Of a DNA stretch of 38,785 nucleotides, positions 1 to 11,010 are shown piece after piece; within the stretch, counting starts at the first letter, position 1; every line of letters starts with the position of its first letter. The translations under genes and the position numbers were made by a program. The notes below the pieces were generated by a model. It was given only the letters and a program-made list of their open reading frames with translations, did no database searches and was not told the origin of the DNA. This DNA comes from Melioribacteraceae bacterium. GTDB lineage: Bacteria; Bacteroidota; Ignavibacteria; Ignavibacteriales; Melioribacteraceae. Location of the stretch: the NCBI GenBank assembly GCA_022181065.1, contig BQMY01000093.1, positions 19,550-58,334 on the forward strand, given 5' to 3'.

Positions 1-259
1 GAAGGAAATGGGGAATTATTATTTTCTCGTCATTCCTGCGCAGGCAGGAATCCAGTCTTGATTTTCCTATAATCCAAACACTTATCATCATCTTTTCTGA
101 CCTCATCCCTGACCCTTCTCCTATCAAGAGGAGAAGGGAATTAGTAATTTCCGGTTTTTTTCAAAATCAATAATTCAAGGCATCAGGCCCACTAGTGTGA
201 ACTGCGCCCCGCCTCGTCTTTTGTCATGCTCGACCCCGATCGGGCATCCAGATTTTCCA
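1..259. repeat. Dispersed non-coding repeat block, copy A
   Basis: This block recurs almost unchanged at 431-689, an offset of exactly 430 bases. It begins with a dRS3-like hairpin at 29-55 (ATTCCTGC-GCAG-GCAGGAAT), then a CCCTTCTCCT...AGGAGAAGGG hairpin near 113-138, then a GTCATGC...GGGCATCC hairpin at 223-250. No reading frame looks like a real protein. The bases between the copies (260-430) hold a further GTCATGC...GGGCATCC element at 323-350 and nothing else recognisable. Confidence 0.85.
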
Positions 260-430
260 GAGACGTACTCTACCCCACTACTGAGTCACAAAATATTACA
301 GAAGCGACATTCCCGTTTTTTTGTCATGCTCGACGCCGATCGGGCATCCGGTTTTTCAAGGAATCTAAAAACTCATCGCAAATTAATCCAACCTCAATCC
401 CCAAGAGCTACTCCTGTATCCTCCACGGCG

Positions 431-689
431 GAAGGAAATGGGGAATTATTATTTTCTCGTCATTCCTGCGCAGGCAGGAATCCAGTCTTTATTTTCCTAT
501 AATCCAAACACTTATCATCATCTTATCTGACCTCATCCCTGACCTTTCTCCTATCAATAGGAGAAGGGAATTAGTAATTTCCGGTATTTTTCAAAATCAA
601 TAATTCAAGGCATCAGGCCTACTAGTGTAAACTGCGCCCCGCCTCGTCTTTTGTCATGCTCGACCCCGATCGGGCATCCAGATTTTCCA
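431..689. repeat. Dispersed non-coding repeat block, copy B
   Basis: Second copy of the block at 1-259 with only a few substitutions, for example in the loop of the CCTTCTCCTAT hairpin. It carries the same dRS3-like hairpin (459-485) and GTCATGC...GGGCATCC hairpin (653-680). The remaining stretch to the next gene (690-893) is AT-rich and presumably contains the promoter of the SUMF1-domain gene, but no box can be assigned with confidence. Confidence 0.85.
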
Positions 690-893
690 AGTAGAAATTC
701 TATCAGGTATTATTCCATAAAATATTTATCAAATTGGTATTTATATGAACATCAGATAAACCCAACACAATTATTAAAATTTTAATTATTTAATTTCTTG
801 CTTTATTTCGAGTTTTCCATTATACTGCTCTTGAAATGGATATTGGGTATTATTATGTATCTAAAATACAAATTTGAAAAAACAAGGATTATT

Positions 894-2351
894 ATGAGCA
901 AATTTTTATACAAACTATTTTCGGTTCTTCTTATAACCTCTTTATTTACACTTGCCACAGCGCAAACTGTAAACAATATTGAGTTTGTCGAAATACCTTC
1001 TGCCACTTTTTCAATGGGTGAACCAGAATCTGAGTATGAGGGACCTCCCGGATCTTACGACGCCGCAGTACATAATGTCACTCTCAGCAAATTCTGGATG
1101 AGCAAGACAGAAATTACCAACCTGCAATACGTGAACTTCCTGAATGAAGCATTGACTGCCGGACTTGTTGAAGTTAAAGTTGAAACCGCAAATGGTCCGG
1201 ATAAAGGGAAAACCCTCGTGTTCGGTACCGATTCCGCACCCGATGAATATAAGGGTGTGGCAATGATCACTCTAGATGGCACAAGGGTCATGAAAGATCA
1301 TGATGACGGTGATGGTGACGGAAATCCCTTCACAGGTGTCATTGAACCGGAGAATCCACTGAATTTATGCTACATAGGATATGATGAAACAGCTAATCAG
1401 GGTGAGAAATTTTTTGTCGAAGATCCGGCTACAGATTTTGACTGGGTAGAGGAAACCAATTATTACAACTATACTTCAACACAAAACGAATTGGATACAA
1501 CTCAACTGCTCAATGATTACGATGACTGGGTAGAACTATCCGATTTCCCGAATAATATGCCAACTCTTGAAGAAGTAAAAAACTGGCCTGCTACTTTTAT
1601 CAGATGGTACGGAGCCAAAGCGTTTGCCATGTTCTATAATTTGGATCTGCCCACAGAAGCGCAGTGGGAATACGCCGCTTCCGGAGGTCAGGCTTATAAA
1701 TACGCTACACCGGACGGTACTGTAAATGGTGATGGAACAAGCGCCAACTGGAATTTTTTACACGAGGAACCTGCTCTGCATCACGTTTACGATGTTGAGG
1801 TGAATGACTCAAACCCATTTGGATTGTATAATCTGGCAGGTAATGTATGGGAATGGTGCGAAGATTGGTATAAGTCAGATTTTTATGAAGACGCAACAGA
1901 TCCAGTTTGTACGGATCCAACATCTAATAAGAAAGTGCGAAGGGGCGGTTCATGGAACTACCATGAATCTACACTTAAAGCTGCTGCCAGAGCCGAGGAT
2001 GAACAATTTAAAGGTAACGACCATTTTGGTTTCCGGGTAGTGAGCAATAGTGAGATAACCTCAGTTGGTTCAGCTGATGATATCCCTACAGAGTACCAGT
2101 TAGAACAAAACTATCCCAATCCTTTTAACCCTTCAACCTCAATCACATACTCCCTGCCGGGTGAATCTGTTGTAAAATTGACAATTTACGATATACTCGG
2201 TAATGAGATAGCCACTCTTGTTAACGCATCTCAACAAGCGGGTACTTACACAGAGGTTTTCAATGCAGCAGGTTTATCCTCCGGTTTATATCTTTACAGA
2301 CTCGAGACAGGAAATACTGCTATCACCAAAAAGATGACTCTGATTAAATAA
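894..2351 (+). CDS. Secreted SUMF1/formylglycine-generating-enzyme-fold protein with type IX sorting domain
   Basis: The start at 894 is chosen because an AAGGA ribosome site lies 5 bases upstream and the protein then opens with a clean signal peptide (MSKFLYKLFS...LATAQ); the frame is open further upstream but lacks this. The 485-residue product has an FGE-sulfatase (SUMF1) fold: an N-terminal FVEIPSATFSMG strand, the TEITNLQYVNFL helix, LPTEAQWEYAASGG, NLAGNVWEWCEDWY and a final RRGGSWNY...FGFRVV. The cysteine pair used by true formylglycine-generating enzymes near the RGGS motif is absent (RGGSWNYHES follows), so sulfatase activation is unlikely. The last roughly 80 residues are a type A sorting domain with QNYPNPFNPST and a terminal KKMTLIK, which predicts export by the type IX system and surface attachment. 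Many such proteins in this lineage are of unknown function; a binding or adhesive role is only a guess. Confidence 0.85.
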   Translation: MSKFLYKLFSVLLITSLFTLATAQTVNNIEFVEIPSATFSMGEPESEYEGPPGSYDAAVHNVTLSKFWMSKTEITNLQYVNFLNEALTAGLVEVKVETANGPDKGKTLVFGTDSAPDEYKGVAMITLDGTRVMKDHDDGDGDGNPFTGVIEPENPLNLCYIGYDETANQGEKFFVEDPATDFDWVEETNYYNYTSTQNELDTTQLLNDYDDWVELSDFPNNMPTLEEVKNWPATFIRWYGAKAFAMFYNLDLPTEAQWEYAASGGQAYKYATPDGTVNGDGTSANWNFLHEEPALHHVYDVEVNDSNPFGLYNLAGNVWEWCEDWYKSDFYEDATDPVCTDPTSNKKVRRGGSWNYHESTLKAAARAEDEQFKGNDHFGFRVVSNSEITSVGSADDIPTEYQLEQNYPNPFNPSTSITYSLPGESVVKLTIYDILGNEIATLVNASQQAGTYTEVFNAAGLSSGLYLYRLETGNTAITKKMTLIK

Positions 2352-2376
2352 TTTATTCGAATATAATTTACACTGT

Positions 2377-2415
2377 AAAAAGGACGGTTGAACAATTGTA
2401 ACGCCGTCCTTTTTT
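2377..2415 (+). terminator. Rho-independent terminator after the SUMF1-domain gene
   Basis: GGACGG (2382-2387) pairs with CCGTCC (2404-2409); the stem is extended by an A run pairing with the following T run (2410-2415). Confidence 0.85.
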
Positions 2416-2486
2416 ATACAATAGTGCTAATTATTTCGTGCTGAAAATACGAATAAACCATCCTTTTAGAAACTTCTCATCAGTTT

Positions 2487-2532
2487 TATTGTTTATTACA
2501 ATAGTTAAACTTTACACAAAATTGTTTACAAT
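2487..2532 (+). promoter_or_regulatory. Two ATTGT...ACAAT palindromes upstream of katG
   Basis: T-ATTGT-N5-ACAAT-A lies at 2487-2503 and ATTGT-TT-ACAAT at 2521-2532, with centres about 31 bases (three helical turns) apart and about 150-190 bases before the katG start. They could be operators for a peroxide- or metal-responsive repressor. The sequence matches neither a standard PerR box nor an OxyR site, and the region is AT-rich, so chance is possible. The rest of the gap before katG (2416-2678) shows only AT-rich DNA. Confidence 0.3.
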
Positions 2533-2660
2533 CCTAAATATTTTTAAGCCTTATTTTATAAAAAAAAGATTCATTTAAACCAAATTTTTAGTATATCTGT
2601 TATACAATATTTCCACGATATACAGACAACATATCTCTTATATTTAAACATACACATTAA

Positions 2661-4874
<2,214 letters not shown>

Positions 4875-4907
4875 TTATGTTGCGTTAATCGAACTATTTG
4901 ATTATAT

Positions 4908-4937
4908 AAGTGGTCTGGTATCAGACCACTTTTTTTA
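4908..4937 (+). terminator. Rho-independent terminator after katG
   Basis: A perfect 10-bp stem AAGTGGTCTG (4908-4917) / CAGACCACTT (4922-4931) with a 4-base loop, followed by a T run to 4937. Confidence 0.95.
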
Positions 4938-5013
4938 TATTTATCAGTTTAATTTCCAAGCATATATATTCGATAATATAACATCAGAATCATCTTTGTA
5001 AATTGGTAAAAAT

Positions 5014-6504
5014 GTGAAAAACCTGGAAACTTTAATAGATAAAGATTACTTGTTGTCTGAATATTTACGCAGATGCAACAAAATATTCCTTAAAAGAAAA
5101 TTTGAGTTGATCGATCAACTTAAATCCGGTCCCTACTCGGTTTTTCAAAATCTGGAATATTTTGCTACCGGCAATGATAATTCATTTATCGCGCGAATAT
5201 TTAAGACACTCAGAAATGAGTTTAATATATCTGTACTCTTTTCATCTGTGGATCAACTGCGAAAAACCACCTCCAAATTAATCGATCAACATGGTGAATT
5301 GGATATCCTCGTGCATTTTTGGGACTTTTCAAATCACAGAGATATAAAAAGCGAGATCAAATCTGATTTTAAGTTTATCCTCGAGCAAATTCCTCTCGCA
5401 ATACTAATTCGTGATACCGAGGGGAAAAATATTTATTTCAACAAATATGAAATAATGAAAGAGAAGGAAAAACTTCATACCGGTCAGCAAGAACTTGATA
5501 CAGTAAATTCCGGGGTTATTGAACAGGAAGTACTGGATACAAAAGAATCTTACTTCTACAAAGAGACATTATTCAACCGGTATGGTAATGAAATTAGATA
5601 TTCTGTTCTGGTTAAGCCATTCCTTGACCAAAACGAAAATATTATTGGTACTATCACCCTTTCTGATGATATCACGGAATCCGACAAAAGCTCTGAGGAA
5701 CTAACGAGAAGGATTGAAGACCTTATTGCTTCCAACGACTCTGTTGAAGACCTCGCGGGTGAATTTAATATCCTGAATACAGAGCTCAATCTTGCGAACG
5801 AAAAACTGAATGAACTCAATTCACAAAAGGATAAACTTTTTTCAATAATTGGTCATGATCTTAAAAATCCTGCCGGATCACTTAAAAATTTTCTTGAAAT
5901 GCTGGAAGAAGATTTTGATGAAATGGAGGACTCCGAGAAAATTGAGCTTATTCATTATGCGCGCGAGTCGGCTGATAAGTTGTTACAATTACTACTTGAT
6001 TTATTCGAATGGGGCAGGCTCTCCAAAGGTGTTGTTGATATCGAAAAAATATCACTAAAACCTCGAGAGATAGTTGCGGATATTTTCGAACTCCTCGAAC
6101 CCAATGCGCGTGAAAAAAGTATTATTCTTACAAATAAAGTAAGTGATACAACTATTGAAAGCGATAAATACATGCTCAATACAGTTTTAAGAAACCTCGT
6201 AAATAACGCCATTAAATTCACACCCGCCGGAGGCAAAATAACAGTTGGAGATAAATCAAACAAAAACAGCTACAATATTTACGTAAACGATACAGGAGTT
6301 GGAATCCCTTCTGAAAAAATTGGTGAATTATTCAGAGTTGATCAAACTACATCTACCTACGGAACCAATAATGAGAAAGGTACTGGTTTGGGTTTACCAA
6401 TTTGTAAAGAGTTTGTTGAAAAATGTGGTGGTACCATTCAGGTTGAATCAGAATTGAAAGCAGGTTCAACCTTTATTGTCCAATTACCGGCACTATCCAA
6501 TTAG
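5014..6504 (+). CDS. Cytoplasmic PAS-domain sensor histidine kinase
   Basis: A 496-residue two-component kinase with no signal peptide or membrane segment. Residues 1-110 form an unassigned N-terminal region; a PAS domain covers about 118-222 (EQIPLAILIRDTEGKNIYFN ... IIGTITLSDDIT); a coiled coil links it to the HisKA dimerisation helix with phospho-acceptor H281 (FSIIGHDLKNPAGS). The HATPase domain shows the N box (NLVNNAIKFT, 394-403), G1 (NDTGVGIP) and G2 (GTGLGLPICKEF). All catalytic boxes are present. The start is a GTG at 5014, overlapping an ATG that is followed at once by TGA, so GTG is the only usable one there; the ribosome site is weak. No response regulator is adjacent, so its partner lies elsewhere. 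Confidence 0.9.
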   Translation: MKNLETLIDKDYLLSEYLRRCNKIFLKRKFELIDQLKSGPYSVFQNLEYFATGNDNSFIARIFKTLRNEFNISVLFSSVDQLRKTTSKLIDQHGELDILVHFWDFSNHRDIKSEIKSDFKFILEQIPLAILIRDTEGKNIYFNKYEIMKEKEKLHTGQQELDTVNSGVIEQEVLDTKESYFYKETLFNRYGNEIRYSVLVKPFLDQNENIIGTITLSDDITESDKSSEELTRRIEDLIASNDSVEDLAGEFNILNTELNLANEKLNELNSQKDKLFSIIGHDLKNPAGSLKNFLEMLEEDFDEMEDSEKIELIHYARESADKLLQLLLDLFEWGRLSKGVVDIEKISLKPREIVADIFELLEPNAREKSIILTNKVSDTTIESDKYMLNTVLRNLVNNAIKFTPAGGKITVGDKSNKNSYNIYVNDTGVGIPSEKIGELFRVDQTTSTYGTNNEKGTGLGLPICKEFVEKCGGTIQVESELKAGSTFIVQLPALSN

Positions 6505-6702
6505 TTCAGAATTTATCACGAGTTACCGAAATAATTAACATCCTCCTTTATCTTCAGCTTGTCAGAAGTCTCTTTTTTCCGAAAAATTATACCTTCCCCA
6601 TCGAAAAGAACCACACTTTATGGTTCTTACCCATCACCCGAAACGATCCCGACACTTTTTTCATTTACTTTTCAGTCAGATAAATTAAAACATGGAGAAA
6701 AA

Positions 6703-8985
6703 ATGAAAAAAATAGTTTTGTTGATGTGTGTGTTCACATTTTACTTATCAGGAGCTGGCGCAAATGTTGGATCATTAAAAGGGGTTGTCACCGATTCCCA
6801 AACAAAACAACCATTGATTGGTGTTAATATAATGGTCATCAATACCACAATTGGTACCGCTTCCAATGAAGATGGAAGCTACACTTTTGAGAAGCTCGAT
6901 GTTGGTACTTACACCATAGAATTTTCATATATAGGATATAACAAAACAACAAGAACCGACGTAATCATTCGTCCCGGAAGATCAACTTTCCTCAATGTTG
7001 AACTAACCGAAAATGCTCTTGAACTTGGCGATGTGGTGGTAACCGGCGGGTATTTTTCAGAAGTGAAGAATAAAACCGTCAGTGCTGTGAATTTTTCGGC
7101 GGAAGAATTGCGCAGGGCTCCCGGATCTGCAGGTGATGTGAGTCGTATAATGTATGGGCTACCGGCACTCGCCAAGGTGAACGACACCCGCAACAGTCTG
7201 ATAGTAAGGGGCGGAAGTCCTGTCGAAAATACATTCTATATTGATAACATAGAAGTTCCCAACATTAACCACTACCCGGTAGAGGGCGCTTCTGACGGAC
7301 CTATAGGCATACTCAACGTTGATTTTATTGAAGATGTTACACTTCTTACAGGCGGGTTCTCTCCCGAATATGGCGATAGAATGTCATCCATCATGGAAAT
7401 AAAATATCGCGAAGGAAACAATGACAGAATTGAACCGCAGCTCAACCTCAGTTTTGCCGGGATGGGTGCTGCCGTTGAGGGACCACTCTCCGACAAGGGA
7501 AATTTCCTCATATCCTTCAACAAAAGTTATCTTGACCTGATCGTTGATGAAGAAGAAACCGGGGGCGCAATGCCAAATTATTCTGATGCGCAAGCGAAAT
7601 TGACATATAACCTCAACGACAAAAATAAACTCACCTTCCTCGATATATTTTCTGTCGATCACATTAATCTAAAGTATGATAATGCCCTGGAGAGTGATCT
7701 AACAACAGTGTATGGTTCGACCGACGGGAAAATGAACGTAGCGGGATTAAATTGGCAATACCTAGGTGGTAAATCGGGCTACACTAACACATCAATCGCG
7801 CATACTTACATGAATTATGACCGCGATTATTATGAAACTAAATCGCAGCGACAGATATTCAGGAATACTTCTGTTGACCAATCGCTTAAACTGCGAAATA
7901 CCAACTACTATAAGATTGGCTCAAACTCGGCACTTGATTTTGGATTTGACGCACAATATAATTTCACAGATTACAAACTGTTTTACGGTGAATGGCAGGA
8001 TCATTACGGGAATATCAATCCGTCAATTGTAATCGATAAAAATTTCAACTCCCTCAAAGCAGGCTTTTACGCAAATCATACTTTCAATTTGGCGGCAAAC
8101 CTGAAATTAAATTACGGCTTCAGGGTTGATCACCACGATTACACAAAAAACACAAGTTTTTCACCCAGAGCTACACTTGTTTACAACCTGAATCCTATAA
8201 CATCTTTTACATTGAGTTCGGGGATTTTCAGTCAGGAAATACCAAATTTGTTCCTCGTTCAGAATGATGCCTTTAAGGAACTTGACGCCCCATATTCTTT
8301 TCATAACATTCTCGGTTTCAGCAGAATGTTGACCGAAACAACCAGGTTAACCATCGAGACCTATCACAAACAATATCACAGGATGCCTGTCGATCCGCGG
8401 CAGCCATCCGTATTTATTCTCGATGAATCGACCACGGAAGGGATATTCCTGCAGCATGAAACACTTGTCTCAGCCGGTGAAGCATATTCAGCAGGTGTTG
8501 AAGTAATGATCCAGAAAAAACTCGCTGAGGATTTTTACGGTATGATAAGTGGCTCATATTCCCGCTCAAGATATAAAGGTTATAACGACATTTGGAGAGA
8601 CAGGGTTTATGACAATATTTTCAATTTTAATTTTGAGGGGGGCTACCTTCCTGATGATGAATGGGAATTTAAGATCAGATGGACGTATGCGGGTGGAGCA
8701 CCTTACACCCCGTTTGATATCGCTCAATCCACACAGCTCCGCGAAGGCATATGGGATCTTGACAGAATAAACTCTGAAAGATTGCCCGATTATCACTCGT
8801 TAAACCTGAGGGTTGACAAACGATTTTATTTCACCAACTCAAACATGATTGTTTATCTGAGTATCTGGAACGCCTACAGTAGGGAGAATGTAGCTCAGTA
8901 TGTCTGGGATGAGGTCAAAAATGAGCAGGGTACAATGAAGCAGTGGAGCACCCTCCCTGTCCTTGGAATAGAATATGAATTTTAG
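6703..8985 (+). CDS. TonB-dependent outer-membrane receptor with carboxypeptidase-D-like N-terminal domain
   Basis: The start at 6703 gives a signal peptide (MKKIVLLMCVFTFYLSGAGA) behind a GGAG ribosome site; the TTG-initiated extension to 6559 looks spurious. The 760-residue product has a CarboxypepD_reg-like beta-sandwich at about 24-108 (GSLKGVVTDSQTKQPLIGVN), a VVVTGG segment, a plug domain to about residue 235 (IMYGLPALAKVNDTRNSLIVRGG ... GGFSPEYGDRMSSIMEI, split here only for quotation) and a C-terminal beta-barrel ending in the aromatic strand IEYEF. Such receptors import large or scarce nutrients across the outer membrane with energy from TonB-ExbBD. No SusD-like partner follows, so it is not a classical SusCD pair and the substrate cannot be assigned. 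It lies about 200 bases after the histidine kinase. Confidence 0.9.
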   Translation: MKKIVLLMCVFTFYLSGAGANVGSLKGVVTDSQTKQPLIGVNIMVINTTIGTASNEDGSYTFEKLDVGTYTIEFSYIGYNKTTRTDVIIRPGRSTFLNVELTENALELGDVVVTGGYFSEVKNKTVSAVNFSAEELRRAPGSAGDVSRIMYGLPALAKVNDTRNSLIVRGGSPVENTFYIDNIEVPNINHYPVEGASDGPIGILNVDFIEDVTLLTGGFSPEYGDRMSSIMEIKYREGNNDRIEPQLNLSFAGMGAAVEGPLSDKGNFLISFNKSYLDLIVDEEETGGAMPNYSDAQAKLTYNLNDKNKLTFLDIFSVDHINLKYDNALESDLTTVYGSTDGKMNVAGLNWQYLGGKSGYTNTSIAHTYMNYDRDYYETKSQRQIFRNTSVDQSLKLRNTNYYKIGSNSALDFGFDAQYNFTDYKLFYGEWQDHYGNINPSIVIDKNFNSLKAGFYANHTFNLAANLKLNYGFRVDHHDYTKNTSFSPRATLVYNLNPITSFTLSSGIFSQEIPNLFLVQNDAFKELDAPYSFHNILGFSRMLTETTRLTIETYHKQYHRMPVDPRQPSVFILDESTTEGIFLQHETLVSAGEAYSAGVEVMIQKKLAEDFYGMISGSYSRSRYKGYNDIWRDRVYDNIFNFNFEGGYLPDDEWEFKIRWTYAGGAPYTPFDIAQSTQLREGIWDLDRINSERLPDYHSLNLRVDKRFYFTNSNMIVYLSIWNAYSRENVAQYVWDEVKNEQGTMKQWSTLPVLGIEYEF

Positions 8986-8997
8986 ATGATGCTTTAG

Positions 8998-9026
8998 AGA
9001 CGGCTTCAGTGTGGTGGGTGCCGTCT
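8998..9026 (+). terminator. Possible hairpin terminator after the TonB-dependent receptor
   Basis: AGACGGC (8998-9004) pairs with GCCGTCT (9020-9026). No real T run follows, so termination is uncertain; the same AGACGGC...GCCGTCT core occurs in the hairpin at 18245-18282 and may instead be a dispersed element. Confidence 0.4.
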
Positions 9027-9060
9027 TAAAATCTAATTGTACGGCGGCACCAATTGAGGT

Positions 9061-9087
9061 GTCATGCCTGCGAAAGCAGGTATCCAG
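9061..9087. repeat. dRS3-like short palindromic element
   Basis: ATGCCTGC-GAAA-GCAGGTAT hairpin flanked by GTC and CCAG, with a GAAA tetraloop and one G-T wobble. Same architecture as the elements at 29, 9207 and 9366. Confidence 0.7.
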
Positions 9088-9170
9088 TCTTTTTTGAATT
9101 GGCATACCCCGATCAGAATTAAAGTTGTACACAAAACAAATGACAAAGATACTTCATCAAGGTCCTCCTT

Positions 9171-9488
9171 CCCGAAAATCCGGGTATTGCTGACTTAATA
9201 ATCAGTGTCATTCCCACGAAAGTGGGAATCCAGTTCTTTTATTTTTTATGAAGACGTGAAATCTTGTGCGTTGTGGCGTATTCAAGCCTGAGAGTTTTGA
9301 CAAAGTTGATTCGTTTCAAGGCTCTCCTACCCGAAAATCCGGGTATTGCTGACTTAATAATCAGTGTCATTCCCACGAAAGTGGGAATCCAGTTCTTTTA
9401 TTTTTTATGAAGACGTGAAATCTTGTGCGTTGTGGCGTATTCAAGTCTCAGAGTCTTGACAAAGTTGATTCGTACCAAGGCTCTCCTA
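9171..9488. repeat. 159-bp direct tandem repeat, two copies
   Basis: Copies run 9171-9329 and 9330-9488 and are nearly identical. Each contains a perfect dRS3-like hairpin (9207-9233 and 9366-9392; ATTCCCAC-GAAA-GTGGGAAT). Each also has a GAAGACGTGAAATCTTGTGCG stretch (quoted part only) related to the hairpin near 18245. No coding potential. Confidence 0.85.
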
Positions 9489-9657
9489 CCCTAAATTTTT
9501 CGGGATAGGTTTCCGGAGGTGGATTTCGACGCAAGTCGAAAGACGGAGGATGACTTATTACATTTATTGTGACTTTTGGTCATCCCCCATCACAAAATCC
9601 GCCCATGGCGGAGTTATTCCCCCCTTCAAACCTGTGCACCTTAGGTGTAAGGGGGAC
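9481..9657. repeat. Composite inverted-module palindromic element (single diverged copy)
   Basis: Relative to the array at 32222-33190 this is the same element in reverse orientation. A module ending in GGAGGATGAC (with TTTCGAC-GCAA-GTCGAAA inside) is joined through an AT-rich linker to GGTCATCCCCC, a CTCCGCC-type stem around 9600, and a terminal GGGGGAC (9651-9657). Stem sequences differ from the array copies but remain self-complementary. The remaining bases to the next gene (9658-9771) show nothing recognisable. Confidence 0.65.
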
Positions 9658-9771
9658 GTGAAAATCAACAACCATATTTTTCAACAATCTCGACTTTACA
9701 TTAAAAAGATTTTCATACGAAGAATCAGAAATAGTTGAGAGTTCCAGCTTTTTAGTGCCAGACATTTACAC

Positions 9772-10920
9772 TCAAGAGGCGATTCTGCGGTTTTCCAGCA
9801 GCTCTTCTTTGAATTTAGATGGCGTAGTGCCGGTATATTTTCTGAAGGCTTTGTAATACGCCGATTTTGAACTGAACCCGGCTTCGAGTCCTATTGCGAG
9901 AATACTGAAATGGTCATAGGAACTATCTTCCAGCATCCTTACAACCTCGTTATGCCTGTATGAGTTTATATAATCGTAGAAATTTTTTCCGGTTTTGGTG
10001 TTGATAACTTCCGACAGATTATGTGTGGAAACCGCCAGCACTCCGGCGAGATCATTCAGACTTAGTTTACTGTTGATATACGGTTTCTCTTTTTGCATGA
10101 GATTTTCAAGCGATAAAAGAATTTCCTCTGCTATTTCATCAGCCAAACCCGATTTTTTGTAGCGTTCAGGTTTATCTTCTTGATCTGAAATAGGCTCAAA
10201 ATGAACTTCCGGCTGATTCAGCGCTTTTATTCCAAGATTATAAAGCAGAATTGTAATAGCGATATATATCAACAGATTTGCCTGAGTCTCCTCACCAAGG
10301 AGATAATTGAGCAAATACGCGAGAAACACAATTAACCAGACTAAAATTGCGCCAAAGACAAAATGTTTTGCCCACGATAGTTTTATCTTTTCTATGTTGC
10401 TGAATGTCTGCTTGATTTTTTGATTATATCTATTGGCTTCCCACATTGTAAGGAAAATATAGATGACTCCACTAACCGGAATCAAATTACCGACAAGCTT
10501 GATATGCCAGGGTGGGTCAGTATAAAAATCCAGCAGGGAAAGTTGATATTCGATTGACTCAAAATAAAAAAAGAATAGACCATACAATGTCACAATTATA
10601 AAAGGGATAGCGTGGAGTAAATATCCGTGATGAAATTTATCATCCCCCTCTCTCAATATTTTAACATAAAGATAGATGAACGGACCATAAAGGTAGGGGA
10701 AAGTATTTGAGAGACCGATTGTCCATGGAAAGTTATTGATAGCACCGGTCAGAAACGCCACACTATTAAGCAGATCGAGCGCGAAGATCACCATTAGTAC
10801 AGCGAGAAGTCTGTTTGCCACCCTGTTTTCATCTTTTTTAAATAAGAACACTCCCAGCAGTAATCCCTGAGCCGCACCTATAATAAATATATATGATATT
10901 ATGTTTGAATATTCCAGCAT
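9772..10920 (-). CDS. Membrane-bound AraC-family transcriptional regulator
   Basis: A 382-residue protein with seven or so hydrophobic helices over about residues 5-235 (for example IISYIFIIGAAQGLLLGVFLF) and a C-terminal AraC-type double helix-turn-helix at about 287-382 (LNDLAGVLAVSTHNLSEVIN and LAIGLEAGFSSKSAYYKAFR, then GTTPSKFKEEL). This 7TM plus AraC layout is common in Bacteroidota-type genomes and suggests direct signalling from a membrane sensor to DNA. It starts 90 bases downstream of the cyclase-TPR gene on the same strand and may be co-transcribed. It ends in TGA, showing that TGA is a true stop here. The ligand and target genes are unknown. Confidence 0.88.
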   Translation of the reverse strand: MLEYSNIISYIFIIGAAQGLLLGVFLFKKDENRVANRLLAVLMVIFALDLLNSVAFLTGAINNFPWTIGLSNTFPYLYGPFIYLYVKILREGDDKFHHGYLLHAIPFIIVTLYGLFFFYFESIEYQLSLLDFYTDPPWHIKLVGNLIPVSGVIYIFLTMWEANRYNQKIKQTFSNIEKIKLSWAKHFVFGAILVWLIVFLAYLLNYLLGEETQANLLIYIAITILLYNLGIKALNQPEVHFEPISDQEDKPERYKKSGLADEIAEEILLSLENLMQKEKPYINSKLSLNDLAGVLAVSTHNLSEVINTKTGKNFYDYINSYRHNEVVRMLEDSSYDHFSILAIGLEAGFSSKSAYYKAFRKYTGTTPSKFKEELLENRRIAS

Positions 10921-11010
10921 ATTCCACTTAAACTAAACTTGCGTAAGTTAAGAAAAAATATGCTGAAATTTGATAGTAGATTTATTTATCTGGTACTAAT
11001 AAATATTAAC

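Noticed and set aside
197-603. Overlapping open frames of 101 and 125 codons in the first repeat block
   Set aside because: They lie entirely in repeated hairpin DNA, lack ribosome sites and have no protein-like composition.
6559-6702. TTG-initiated N-terminal extension of the TonB-dependent receptor
   Set aside because: It would bury the signal peptide 48 residues inside the protein; ATG 6703 has a ribosome site and a normal signal peptide.
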